This document shows positions 25,856 to 35,045 of a stretch of DNA of 64,000 bases, piece after piece. The DNA lies in contig NZ_QRDP01000004.1 of assembly GCF_003385775.1 (NCBI RefSeq), positions 2,795,830 to 2,859,829 of the forward strand, read 5' to 3'. The translations under genes and the position numbers were made by a program. A model generated the notes under the pieces. That model did no database searches. It was not told the origin of the DNA and saw only the letters and a program-made list of their open reading frames with translations. The DNA is from Parasphingopyxis lamellibrachiae. GTDB taxonomy: Bacteria > Pseudomonadota > Alphaproteobacteria > Sphingomonadales > Sphingomonadaceae. The stretch's first letter is position 1. Each line of letters starts with the position of its first letter.

Positions 25856-28141
25856 TCAGAAATTGAAATCCACTGCCAGGGCAATGCTGCGCGGCCGTTC
25901 GAATATCCCGTTATAGGCGATTCCGGTTCCTCCGGTGATCGTCGTTGCCAGCGGCAAGGCGCCGGCGGTGGTCAGGATGCGCTCATTCGTCAGGTTGCGC
26001 CCGATCAGCGCGATCGACCAGCGATCGTCGATATCGCCGACCGAAATCCGGGCACCCAGTTTCACAAAGCCCTCTTGCCGGGTGTTCGGATCGAGATTCG
26101 ATGCCGCGATATAATTGCTTGAGAAGTCGGCGTTGAAATTGACTCCGAGCTCCAGCGTGTTGCCCAGGGGGTGGGAGAAATCGGCATTGAGATTGCCGCT
26201 CCATTCCGGTGTGAGCGCATTGCGCTGGCCGTTATAAGAACAGAATCCTCCCGCTACGTCCGGTACTTGCCCGAAATAGCACTGTCCTTGGTCGAAGTTG
26301 GTGAATTCGAAGTCCAGATAGGAAATGGCGCCGCTCAACACCAGATGGTCGCCCACCGCGACGCGCGCATCCGCCTCGATCCCCTGGGTTCGCGCACCCG
26401 AAGCGTTGCGCACGTTGAAGTTCAGCGTGCCGTCGAAGACGTTCGTCTGCAGATCGCTGTAGCTCGTGCGGAAGAAGCTGAGATTGATGGCTGCGGTCCG
26501 GCTTTCATATTTAAGGCCAACCTCGAAATTGTTAGCGGATTCTTCCTCGAAACGGAATGAGCCGGGCCGGGCGACGGTCGGCGACCCGGGTACCGAATTC
26601 GAACGGATGTCGAAGCCGCCGGCTTTGGTGCCCCGTGCATAGGAGGCGTAGAGCATCAGCTCGTCTGTCGCATCATATTGCACGTTCACCATCGGGTTGA
26701 GCGAATTTTCGGTGAATTCGCCGGAGATGGTGTGCGCTTCGATATTGAGCGCGCGGAACACCGCGGCAACGACGGGTGCAGGGCTGGCATTGAGCGGCCC
26801 CTGGACAATACCCAGCGTCCGGTCGCCCGACTTGTTCTCGTGATTGTAGCGAGCGCCGGCGGTCAGTCTCAGCCGATCTGTGAGCGAGATTTCACCCTGC
26901 GCGAATACAGAGAACAGGTCTGATTCCTGCGAATAGTCGCGTACATTAATAGTATCGCCAATCGCGCTGAACGGCGGGCCGAAACCGAGGAAAGTCGGGT
27001 TGAACCGAACCCGGTCGCCCGCATCGAGTTCGCTGTGCTGATAATAGATGCCGGCGATATAGTTGAACGGTTCGTTGCCCGGAGAGGTAACCCGCACCTC
27101 TTGCGAGAACTGGCTGTAATCCTCGCTCTGCTGGGTTCCGTCCAGCAGGCTGATGGCCGTGAAATCGACATCGATCGTCTCGTCGACCGAATATTCGAGA
27201 TAGCCGGTAACCGATGTCAGGGTAACGCCTCCCAGGTCGAGTTCGGCGTTGGCCACCAGGCTGATCGTCTCGTTATCGCTCTGATAGCCGTTATCTTCCC
27301 GCCGCCAGTCGAGATCTGTATCGACCGCCAGCGGTCCCTGGAAAATCAGCGAGTATGTGCCCACAGGCCCGAAATTTTCGCGAGCCTGTCCGCGCGAGCG
27401 GAAATCCGCATATTCGCCCTTGAGTTCCAGGCGAAAACCGTCGCTTTCGTAATCGACTATGCCGCGCATGTAATAATCGCGCGCATTGGGCTCGTCGCGA
27501 CCCAGATTCGTGTTGAGGATGTACCCGTCCATGTCGCGATAATATCCGACCAGGCGCGCGCCGATGGAATCGGTAATCGGGCCGGAGACTACACCGGTGA
27601 TTTTCGTCTCGTCATGTTCGAACTCGTAGAGCGCGGAAAGAGACATTTCGAATTCGTCGCTCGGATCGCGGGTGACGATGTTTAGCGCGCCGGCGATCGC
27701 GTTCTTGCCGAACAGGGTGGGCTGGGGCCCGCGCAGGACTTCGACCCGCTCAAGATCGACGAGCGGCATCCGGCTGAGCTGGTCGCGGCCATAATAGATA
27801 TTGTCGACGAACATGGCGACCGATTGCTCGAAACCCTTATTGTCGCCCGAAGCGATGCCGCGGATGGCGATCCGGTTTGCGATGGCGGTCTGGGTGATAT
27901 TGAGGTTCGGCACGGCGGACGCCGCATCTTCCAGTGAGTTGGTGCCGTAGCTTTCCAGCTGGTCGCCCGACACTGTGGCGATGGAAATCGGTACGTCGGA
28001 AAGCCCTTCCTCGCGTGACTGGGCGGTGACGACGATGACATTGAGTCCGCCGCTTTGTTCCTCGGCTGTGGTTTGGGCTTGGGCTATGCCCGGCGCTGCT
28101 AACGCGGTTCCCGCGAGCAGGATACGAGTAACGGTTTGCAT
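25856..28141 (-). CDS. TonB-dependent outer-membrane receptor
   Basis: Receptor of 761 residues. A signal peptide ends at AQAQ, followed by a TonB-box-like segment (LNVIVVTAQSREEG). The plug domain spans about residues 45-160 (VPNLNITQTAIANRIAIRGIASGDN, RVEVLRGPQPTLFGKNAIAGALNIVTRDP). The beta barrel ends in the usual aromatic residue (ALAVDFNF). GGGAGG is seven bases before the ATG. Receptors of this sphingomonad style import hydrophobic or aromatic compounds as well as siderophores. The divergent oxygenase and beta-oxidation genes suggest it imports their substrate. Confidence 0.93.
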   Translation of the reverse strand: MQTVTRILLAGTALAAPGIAQAQTTAEEQSGGLNVIVVTAQSREEGLSDVPISIATVSGDQLESYGTNSLEDAASAVPNLNITQTAIANRIAIRGIASGDNKGFEQSVAMFVDNIYYGRDQLSRMPLVDLERVEVLRGPQPTLFGKNAIAGALNIVTRDPSDEFEMSLSALYEFEHDETKITGVVSGPITDSIGARLVGYYRDMDGYILNTNLGRDEPNARDYYMRGIVDYESDGFRLELKGEYADFRSRGQARENFGPVGTYSLIFQGPLAVDTDLDWRREDNGYQSDNETISLVANAELDLGGVTLTSVTGYLEYSVDETIDVDFTAISLLDGTQQSEDYSQFSQEVRVTSPGNEPFNYIAGIYYQHSELDAGDRVRFNPTFLGFGPPFSAIGDTINVRDYSQESDLFSVFAQGEISLTDRLRLTAGARYNHENKSGDRTLGIVQGPLNASPAPVVAAVFRALNIEAHTISGEFTENSLNPMVNVQYDATDELMLYASYARGTKAGGFDIRSNSVPGSPTVARPGSFRFEEESANNFEVGLKYESRTAAINLSFFRTSYSDLQTNVFDGTLNFNVRNASGARTQGIEADARVAVGDHLVLSGAISYLDFEFTNFDQGQCYFGQVPDVAGGFCSYNGQRNALTPEWSGNLNADFSHPLGNTLELGVNFNADFSSNYIAASNLDPNTRQEGFVKLGARISVGDIDDRWSIALIGRNLTNERILTTAGALPLATTITGGTGIAYNGIFERPRSIALAVDFNF

Positions 28142-28212
28142 TGTGGTCCTCCCTTTTTGTGGCTCGCATTTTGTTGGCGGTGAAATCCATCCACTTGCGC
28201 TTGCCGGTAAGG

Positions 28213-28243
28213 TATGGTTATACAAGTTAGTATGGTTATGCAA
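28213..28243. promoter_or_regulatory. Direct repeat in the TonB receptor/oxygenase intergenic region
   Basis: TATGGTTATACAA (28213-28225) and TATGGTTATGCAA (28231-28243) are direct repeats 18 bp apart, in the 137-bp gap between the divergent receptor and nitronate monooxygenase genes. They stand out against the GC-rich surroundings. They could be binding sites for the tandem HxlR regulator encoded in the receptor operon, or contain promoter elements for either side. Confidence 0.45.
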
Positions 28244-28278
28244 ATCTATTTCGAACGCTCCGCATCGGCGACTGATCA

Positions 28279-29229
28279 ATGAGCGGATTGCCCGTCGGTC
28301 TCAGGAAGAATCTCCGTATCCCGGCGATCGCGGCACCGATGTTCCTGGTTTCCGGCCCGGAAATGGTGGTTGCCGCCGCGCGCTCGGGCATTATCGGATC
28401 GTTCCCCACGCCCAATGCGCGGACGCCGGAAATTCTGGATCAGTGGTTGCAACAGATCACCGAGCGAATGGTGGCAGAGCCAGGCGCCGCGGCTTGGGCC
28501 GCAAACCTTGTCGTTCACCCTTCGAACGACCGGCTGCCGGCCGACCTCGAACTTGTGACCCGCTATCGCGCGCCTCTGGTCATTACAGCGCTCGGCAGCC
28601 CGGCGCGGGTGATAGGGCAGGTCCATGACTATGGCGGACTGGTTTTTGCCGACGTCAATTCGGTAGGCTTCGCACGCAAGGCCGCCGCCGCCGGTGTCGA
28701 CGGGCTGGTGCTCGTAGCGTCAGGTGCCGGCGGGCATACCGGGCAGACCGCCGGGTTCGCGTTTGTCGAAGAAGTGCGTCAATTCTGGGACGGGCCAATC
28801 GTGCTTGGCGGTGCAATATCCACCGGCCACGCGATTCGCGCGGCGGAAATATTGGGTGCCGATCTCGCCTATCTCGGCACATCGCTGATCGCCTGTGCCG
28901 AGAGTATGGCCGAGCCGGCCTATAAGCGGATGGTGGTCGATGCCGGGGCCGAGGATATTGTTCCTTCCCGCGGGATTACCGGCGTTACCGCCAACTGGTT
29001 GAAATCCAGTCTGGTCGCTGCGGGTTACGATCCCGCCGACATGCCGGAAGACAAGAAGCCCGATTTCGAGAATGCGCAGGACGATGCCAAGGCCTGGAAG
29101 AATGTATGGTCAGCCGGGCAGGGCGTGGGTGCGGTGCGGGGAATCGATTCGCTCGACGCCATCGCCGCGCGGCTTCAACGAGAATATGATATTGCGGCCG
29201 GACTGCCGCATTTTACCGAACGGGAGTGA
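28279..29229 (+). CDS. Nitronate monooxygenase (2-nitropropane dioxygenase family)
   Basis: FMN-dependent TIM-barrel enzyme of 316 residues. It has APMFLVSGPEMVVAAARSGIIG at the N-terminus, the active-site His region SGAGGHTGQT near residue 155, and the FMN phosphate site VLGGAISTGHAIRAAEILGADLAYLGT. The family oxidises alkyl nitronates, but many members in catabolic clusters have other or unknown roles, including as acyl-CoA-linked oxidoreductases. It opens a five-gene operon whose intergenic gaps are 1-4 bp. No strong ribosome site precedes the ATG. Confidence 0.87.
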   Translation: MSGLPVGLRKNLRIPAIAAPMFLVSGPEMVVAAARSGIIGSFPTPNARTPEILDQWLQQITERMVAEPGAAAWAANLVVHPSNDRLPADLELVTRYRAPLVITALGSPARVIGQVHDYGGLVFADVNSVGFARKAAAAGVDGLVLVASGAGGHTGQTAGFAFVEEVRQFWDGPIVLGGAISTGHAIRAAEILGADLAYLGTSLIACAESMAEPAYKRMVVDAGAEDIVPSRGITGVTANWLKSSLVAAGYDPADMPEDKKPDFENAQDDAKAWKNVWSAGQGVGAVRGIDSLDAIAARLQREYDIAAGLPHFTERE

Positions 29230-29233
29230 AACG

Positions 29234-30730
29234 ATGCCTTCAGAACTGGTGGAAACGATCAAGTCGACGATTCAGTCCAATGATCACCCCTATATGCAGG
29301 GAGCCTGGCGGCCGACCTACAATGAATGGAACGCGACTTTTGCCGATGGCGACACGGAAGTGATCGGCACGATTCCCGATGATATTGACGGGGTCTATGT
29401 CCGCACGGGCGAAAACCAGATTCACGAACCGATCGGCCGCTATCACCCGTTCGACGGCGATGGGTTCATCCATTCGATTGCGTTCAAGGACGGTAAGGCG
29501 AGTTATCGCAGCCGCTTCGTACGGACCAAAGGGTTCGAGGCGGAAAAGGAGGTCGGGCATTCATTATGGGCCGGGCTCATGGAGCCGCCGCACAAATCGA
29601 TCCGGCCGGGCTGGGGCGCGCAGGAATGGCTGAAGGACAGTTCCTCGACCGATGTTATTGTCCATGCGGGCAAGATCCTTTCCACCTTCTACCAGTGCGG
29701 CGAGGGGTATCGGCTCGACCCCTTCACGATGGAGCAGCACGGGACTGAAGCTTGGGTACCCGTCGACGGCATATCGGCGCATACCAAGGTCGACGAGGCG
29801 ACGGGCGAGCTGATGTTTTTCAACTATTCCAAACACGCGCCCTACATGCATTACGGCGTCGTCGGTCCGGACAATAAGCTGAAGCACTATGTTCCGATTC
29901 CCCTGCCGGGGCCGCGCCTGCCGCACGATATGTGCTTCACGGAAAATTATTCGATCCTGAACGATATGCCGCTGTTCTGGAACGAGGAGCTGCTCGAGCG
30001 CAACGTGCACGCGGTGGAGTTCCACCCCGATATGCCGACCCGTTTCGCAATCATCCCGCGCTATGGCCAGCCGGAGGACATCCGCTGGTTCGAGGCCGAC
30101 CCCACCTACACGCTGCACTGGATCAACGCCTATGAGGAAGGCGACGAGATTATCATGGACGGCTATTTCCAGGAAGAGCCGCAGCCGAAATCCTATCCCG
30201 ACGCGCCCGAAGGCCTGGAGCGGATGATGGCCTATCTTTCGCAGGGGTTGATGAAGCCCAAGCTCCACCGGTGGCGCTTCGATCTCAAGACCGGGAAAAC
30301 GAGGGAGGAGCGGCTTGACGATCGCATCCTGGAATTCGGCATGTTCAACCAGAAATATGCCGGGCGGAAATACCGCTATGCCTATAGCGCGATTCCGGAA
30401 CCCTATTGGTTCCTGTTCAAGGGTCTTGTGAAACATGATCTGGATACAGGTGAAAGCTGGTCATACGAACTCGGCGAGGGCCGCTATGCCAGCGAAAGTC
30501 CCTTCGTTCCCCGGATCGGCGCCAAGGATGAGGATGACGGCTATCTTGTCTCCTATGTCGCGGATGTTAACGCCGACACGTCGGAATGTGTGCTGATAGA
30601 CGCGAAAAACATGGAAGCTGGGCCGGTCTGCCGGATCATCCTGCCGGAACGGATTTGTTCGGGAACCCACTCTACCTGGGCCAATGGCAGCGATATCGGC
30701 ATGGGCGAAAACAGCGTTCTGGCTGCCTGA
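29234..30730 (+). CDS. Carotenoid oxygenase / lignostilbene dioxygenase family protein
   Basis: Non-heme iron(II) dioxygenase of the RPE65/CCD family, 498 residues. The four iron-binding histidines are all visible: His193 (SAHTK), His241 (LPHDMCF), His305 (LHWINAY) and His479 (SGTHSTW). The family cleaves a conjugated C=C bond in carotenoids, apocarotenoids or stilbenes to give two carbonyl products. In sphingomonads related enzymes act on lignin-derived stilbenes. Immediate neighbours for CoA activation and thiolysis suggest that a cleavage product is fed into beta-oxidation. It starts 4 bp after the preceding stop codon. Confidence 0.9.
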   Translation: MPSELVETIKSTIQSNDHPYMQGAWRPTYNEWNATFADGDTEVIGTIPDDIDGVYVRTGENQIHEPIGRYHPFDGDGFIHSIAFKDGKASYRSRFVRTKGFEAEKEVGHSLWAGLMEPPHKSIRPGWGAQEWLKDSSSTDVIVHAGKILSTFYQCGEGYRLDPFTMEQHGTEAWVPVDGISAHTKVDEATGELMFFNYSKHAPYMHYGVVGPDNKLKHYVPIPLPGPRLPHDMCFTENYSILNDMPLFWNEELLERNVHAVEFHPDMPTRFAIIPRYGQPEDIRWFEADPTYTLHWINAYEEGDEIIMDGYFQEEPQPKSYPDAPEGLERMMAYLSQGLMKPKLHRWRFDLKTGKTREERLDDRILEFGMFNQKYAGRKYRYAYSAIPEPYWFLFKGLVKHDLDTGESWSYELGEGRYASESPFVPRIGAKDEDDGYLVSYVADVNADTSECVLIDAKNMEAGPVCRIILPERICSGTHSTWANGSDIGMGENSVLAA

Positions 30731-30731
30731 C

Positions 30732-32426
30732 ATGATCGCTGCAGATGCGAAAAAACGCAGACGGTATCGCGAACAGGGCTGGTGGGGCGACGATACGCTC
30801 GCCGACCTGTTCCTGATCAATGCTGCGGCTTATCCTGATCGGCTGGCGCTGGTCGATGCTCCCAATCGCGCCGATTTCGCTTTTGGCGACCCGCAGCGGC
30901 TGACCTATACACAGATGCTGGCCGAGGTTGAGCGCCTTGCTGGGGCGCTTCTGGCTGCGGGTATCTGCAAGGACGATGTGATCATGGTCCAGCTGCCGAA
31001 CATCAGCGAGTTCGTGAACCTGTATTTTGCCGCCGCCATGATCGGTGCAGTGATCAGTCCTGCTGCCGTCCAGTATCGCAGCCATGAGCTGTCCGGCATG
31101 TGCAGGATCGTCAAACCCAGAGCTTTTGTTTGCGGCACGCGGTTCAAGGGCGGCGATCATCTTGGCACAGCGCAAGCCGTGCTCGGCGACGATTGCCGGC
31201 TCATGACCTTCGGCCCGGATGCACCGGGAGACGCTTTCGATCTTTCGCAAGCGACGGGCAATCCGGAGGCGCTTGCCGCATATCGCGCAGCCAATCCGGT
31301 GGATGCCGACGATATCTTCACCATTTGCTGGACGTCCGGCACGACGGGAGTGCCCAAGGGCGTTCCGCGCAGCCACAATCACTGGGTGGCGATCGCCCCG
31401 GGAACCTATGGCCCGTCAGGATTGCGCGAAGGCGATGTGATGCTCAATCCCTTCCCGCTGATCAACATGGCCAGCATCGGCGGGGTAACGATGAGCTGGC
31501 TGCGCATCGCCGGCACGATGGTGTTGCACCATCCTTTCGATCCGCAGGTCTATCTTGCCCAGATTGCGTCGGAACGGCCGCAGTTCACGATAGCGCCGCC
31601 GGCTGTCCTCAATATGCTTCTGCAGGATGAGACCCTGCTCGAACAGGTCGATCTTTCGAGCATCAGGACGATCGGATCCGGGTCCGCACCGCTCGCGCCC
31701 GCGATGGTCAAGGGTTTTCAGGACAGGTTCGGCATCATAGTGGTGAACCTGTTCGGATCGAACGAGGGCATGTCGCTGGTCACCGGCCCCGAGGCGGTGC
31801 CCGATCCCATCGAGCGGGCGAGCTATTTCCCGCGCGAGATGGTGCTCCAACCCTATCATGGCGGCGAGGCAATGCCGATCGCGCGAACCCGTCTCGTGCC
31901 CCCGGACGGCGGCGAGGAGATCACCGTGGAAGGGGTGTCGGGCGAATTGCATATTCATGGCCCCACCGTGTTCGAAGGCTATCAGGCTGCGCCTGAACAG
32001 ACGGCACAGGCCTTTACCGATGACGGCTTCTACAAGACCGGCGACCTGTTCGAGATTGCGGGGGGCGGACGTTTCTACCATTTCGTCGGGCGCTGCAAGG
32101 ATGTGATCATCCGTGGCGGCGTGAACATCTCGCCGGAGGAAATCGACCAGTTGTTGGGCGGGCACCCCCTATTGGCCGAAGCCGGGGCCTTTGCATTGCC
32201 CGATTCGGTGATGGGCGAGCGGGTCGGCCTGGCCTATGTGCCGCGGGAAGATTGCGATCTGACACTGGGACAGGTGACGGACTTCCTCCGCGAAAAGGAT
32301 CTGGCGGTGTTCAAATTGCCCGAGCGGTTGTTCCGCTTCGATGCGTTGCCGCGCAACGTCACCAACAAAGTGATGCGCAGCGAAGTGCGCGAGCGGGCAA
32401 TCGCCATGCTGGAAGGAGAGAGTTGA
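30732..32426 (+). CDS. AMP-forming acyl-CoA ligase
   Basis: ANL-superfamily adenylating enzyme of 564 residues. The ATP-binding P-loop TSGTTGVPKG is at residues 201-210. Further motifs are LFGSNEGMS, the YKTGDLFEI region with its Asp, and the hinge/A8 motif GRCKDVIIRGGVNISPEEID. The C-terminal Lys in LPRNVTNKVMRS is the adenylation lysine. It activates a carboxylic acid to its CoA thioester. The gene begins 1 bp after the oxygenase stop, so the acid is probably derived from that cleavage product. Confidence 0.93.
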   Translation: MIAADAKKRRRYREQGWWGDDTLADLFLINAAAYPDRLALVDAPNRADFAFGDPQRLTYTQMLAEVERLAGALLAAGICKDDVIMVQLPNISEFVNLYFAAAMIGAVISPAAVQYRSHELSGMCRIVKPRAFVCGTRFKGGDHLGTAQAVLGDDCRLMTFGPDAPGDAFDLSQATGNPEALAAYRAANPVDADDIFTICWTSGTTGVPKGVPRSHNHWVAIAPGTYGPSGLREGDVMLNPFPLINMASIGGVTMSWLRIAGTMVLHHPFDPQVYLAQIASERPQFTIAPPAVLNMLLQDETLLEQVDLSSIRTIGSGSAPLAPAMVKGFQDRFGIIVVNLFGSNEGMSLVTGPEAVPDPIERASYFPREMVLQPYHGGEAMPIARTRLVPPDGGEEITVEGVSGELHIHGPTVFEGYQAAPEQTAQAFTDDGFYKTGDLFEIAGGGRFYHFVGRCKDVIIRGGVNISPEEIDQLLGGHPLLAEAGAFALPDSVMGERVGLAYVPREDCDLTLGQVTDFLREKDLAVFKLPERLFRFDALPRNVTNKVMRSEVRERAIAMLEGES

Positions 32427-32427
32427 G

Positions 32428-33657
32428 ATGACGAGCGAAGTGTTTGTGCTGGGCGGCGCGCAGAGCGATTTCGCCCGCAATGTGGAACGCGAAGGTGGCG
32501 ACATGTTCTCGCTGTTCCGCGACGTCGCCGCGGCGGCTTTCGAAGCGACCGGCATCGAACCGCGCGAGGTCGAGACCGCGCATGTCGGCAATTTCGTGGG
32601 CGAGCTGTTTACGGGACAGGGGCAGCTCGGCGGCTTTTTCGGGCACGTTCACCCCGATCTCGCCGGAATTCCGGCATCGCGGCACGAAGCGGCCTGCGCC
32701 TCGGGCAGTATCGCCTTGCTGGCAGCAAGCGCAGAGATCGAAGCGGAGCGCTATGGCATGGCGCTGGTGCTGGGGATCGAACTGATGCGCAATGTTCCGG
32801 GGCAGCGCGCGGCAGAGCATCTCGGCGCGGCTGCCTGGGTCGGACAGGAAGCGAACGAAGCCCGCTATATGTGGCCCTGGATGTTCTCCAAGGTCGAAGA
32901 GGAATATGAGGAGCGCCATGGGCTCGACCGGGCCTATCTGAAGGCCATTTCCGAAAACAATTTCGCGAACGGCAAACGCAACCCCAATTCGCAGACCCGG
33001 GGCTGGCAGATCACTGCGGATCACCTGGCGGACAATGACGAATGGAATCCGCGGATCGAGGGCCGGCTGCACAAATCGGATTGCGGACAGGTCACCGATG
33101 GTGCTGCAGCGATCTTCCTGGCCTCTCGCGCCGTTGCCGAGGCCTATGCGAAACGCCGGGACATCGATCTGGCGAGCATTCCCCGGATCAAGGGTTGGGG
33201 GCACTCGACCGCGCCGCTACTGTATCAGCGTAAAGTCAACGATAGCGCAGGGCAGCCCTATGTCTTTCCGTTCGTCCGAAAAGCGATGAGCGACGCGCTG
33301 CACCGGGCCGAGATGGCGGACGTCTATGGCTGTGACGGGGTGGAGGTGCATGATTGCTTCTCGATCACCGAATATATGGCGATCGACCATTTCGGCATTA
33401 CGCCGCCGGGCGAAAGCTGGCGCGCGATCGAGGACGGAACGATTGCGCTGGGCGGCAAGCTGCCGGTCAATCCATCCGGTGGTCTGATTGGATCGGGCCA
33501 TCCCGTGGGCGCGACCGGGGTGCGGATGATGCTCGACAGCTGGCGTCAGGTGACCGGCAATGCGGGCGATTACCAGGTCGAAGGCGCCCGGAACTTTGCC
33601 ACATTCAATGTCGGGGGCAGCGCGACAACCTCGGTCAGCTTCGTAGTAGGTGTCTGA
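32428..33657 (+). CDS. SCP2/acetyltransferase-type thiolase
   Basis: Thiolase-like protein of 409 residues of the SCP2-thiolase branch. The nucleophilic Cys90 is in HEAACASGSIALL; CGQVTDGAAAIF and HDCFSITEYMAI follow, and the GSGHPVGATG histidine motif is intact. The C-terminus has FATFNVGGSATTSVSFVV instead of the CxG motif, as is usual in this branch. Such enzymes often cleave branched or sterol-side-chain 3-oxoacyl-CoAs. The start codon is one base after the ligase stop. Confidence 0.88.
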   Translation: MTSEVFVLGGAQSDFARNVEREGGDMFSLFRDVAAAAFEATGIEPREVETAHVGNFVGELFTGQGQLGGFFGHVHPDLAGIPASRHEAACASGSIALLAASAEIEAERYGMALVLGIELMRNVPGQRAAEHLGAAAWVGQEANEARYMWPWMFSKVEEEYEERHGLDRAYLKAISENNFANGKRNPNSQTRGWQITADHLADNDEWNPRIEGRLHKSDCGQVTDGAAAIFLASRAVAEAYAKRRDIDLASIPRIKGWGHSTAPLLYQRKVNDSAGQPYVFPFVRKAMSDALHRAEMADVYGCDGVEVHDCFSITEYMAIDHFGITPPGESWRAIEDGTIALGGKLPVNPSGGLIGSGHPVGATGVRMMLDSWRQVTGNAGDYQVEGARNFATFNVGGSATTSVSFVVGV

Positions 33658-33661
33658 CGGA

Positions 33662-34822
33662 ATGGCCGCGGCCTATCTCTATGATGCGGTGCGCACCCCG
33701 CGCGGCAAGGCGAAACCCGAGGGCGGTCTTGCGGCGCTGAGCCCGCAGGAATTGGTGAAGCAGCAGGCCGCTGCTCTTGCGGAACGGTGCGGTGATGGCG
33801 CGCGCAATCCGGATGCGCTGTTTCTGGGTTGTGTCGGGCAAGTCGCGGATCAGGGCGGGCACATTGCGCTGGTTTCCAAACTCCATGCAGGATTGCCGGA
33901 TAATATGGCGGCCATTTCGCTCAACAATTACTGCACTTCGGGCCTCACTGCGATTGGTCAGGCTGCAGCAATGGTTGCAAGCGGCCAATCCGATACGGTG
34001 CTTGCCGGCGGCGTCGAATGCATGAGCCGCGTGCCGTTTATGGGCGATAAGGCTAACTATTATAGCGACCCGAGCCTGTCGCTTCGCGCTCGCTATATTC
34101 CGGTCGTGCTCGCAGCCGACCGGCTCGCCAATGCGGAGGGCATCAGCCGGGATGAACTGGACGCCGCGGCGCTCGCTTCGCAGCAAAAGGCTGTAGCGGC
34201 GGAACAGAATCCCACCCTGCAACGCTCGCGTATCGCAACGGGCGGCCTGGCCGTGGAAGAATGCATCAGGCCGAAAACCGATGCGGCCTTTCTCGCCGCC
34301 ATCGCGCCCGGTTTCGGGGCCTTGCAGGATCAATATGCCGAAGCGCTCGGCGGCGCGCGTTTCGTACCGCTTCATACCATTGCCCATGCACCGCCGGTTT
34401 GCGACGGGGCGGCGCTCGCGCTGGTCGGCAGTCAGGATCGGGACAGCGCCCCGCGTGCAAGGATACTCTCCTTCGCCGAGTGCGGCGGCGATCCCGCGGC
34501 GTCTCTGACGGCAGGCTTCGCCGCGATGGACAGGGCGCTGGAAAAGGCCGGCCTTACGCTCGGCGATATGGACCGGATTGAATTCATGGAGGCGTTTGGC
34601 GTCACCATCGCCAAGTTTCTGCGCGACAGGGATGTCGATCCTTCCCGGGTCAATGTCGGCGGCGGCCATATCGCCAAGGGGCATCCATTGGGAGCCAGCG
34701 GCGCCATCCTGACATCCTCGCTGCTCGACAGCCTCGACGCCGCCGATGGCACTTTGGGGCTGGTTGTTATGAGCGGTGCTGCGGGCGTCGGCACCGCCAT
34801 GATTGTCGAACGGATGAACTGA
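33662..34822 (+). CDS. Thiolase lacking the second catalytic cysteine
   Basis: Thiolase-family protein of 386 residues. The nucleophile Cys91 in NNYCTSGLTAIGQA and the GHPLGASG histidine are present. At the C-terminal active-site position the usual Cys is Ser371 (VMSGAAGVG), and NEAF is replaced by MEAFGV. This could weaken Claisen condensation or proton transfer, so it may act on an unusual chain or pair with the preceding SCP2-type thiolase. The start is taken as the ATG 4 bp after the preceding stop; a GTG 12 bp upstream is possible. It ends the oxygenase operon. Confidence 0.87.
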   Translation: MAAAYLYDAVRTPRGKAKPEGGLAALSPQELVKQQAAALAERCGDGARNPDALFLGCVGQVADQGGHIALVSKLHAGLPDNMAAISLNNYCTSGLTAIGQAAAMVASGQSDTVLAGGVECMSRVPFMGDKANYYSDPSLSLRARYIPVVLAADRLANAEGISRDELDAAALASQQKAVAAEQNPTLQRSRIATGGLAVEECIRPKTDAAFLAAIAPGFGALQDQYAEALGGARFVPLHTIAHAPPVCDGAALALVGSQDRDSAPRARILSFAECGGDPAASLTAGFAAMDRALEKAGLTLGDMDRIEFMEAFGVTIAKFLRDRDVDPSRVNVGGGHIAKGHPLGASGAILTSSLLDSLDAADGTLGLVVMSGAAGVGTAMIVERMN

Positions 34823-35045
34823 GAAGACCCCGGTGCCTTGCGGCTGCGCCAATCCATGGGAAAGCAGCCGATAATGAGACAGCGAGGCGAGACTCAGTCT
34901 GTTCCATTTCTCCGTTATCGCTTTTCACCCGAGACTCTGTTTCAGGCAGCGGCGTTCCCAGCGAAGCAGGTCTTGCGCGCCGGTAATATCCTATTCCCGT
35001 TGGCAGCGTGACGCGCGCGTTACGCGGTCAGAGTCGTGTTTCCCG

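Noticed and set aside
33635..34852. A 405-codon open frame on the minus strand
   Set aside because: It is fully antisense to the thiolase at 33662-34822, has no recognisable domain and its composition (many Arg, His, Gly) is that of a GC-rich shadow frame.
34823..35045. Palindrome AGACTCAGTCT and flanking CGATAA/TTATCG as a terminator between the thiolase and ackA
   Set aside because: The stem does not extend and no T run follows on either strand, so I could not support a terminator call.
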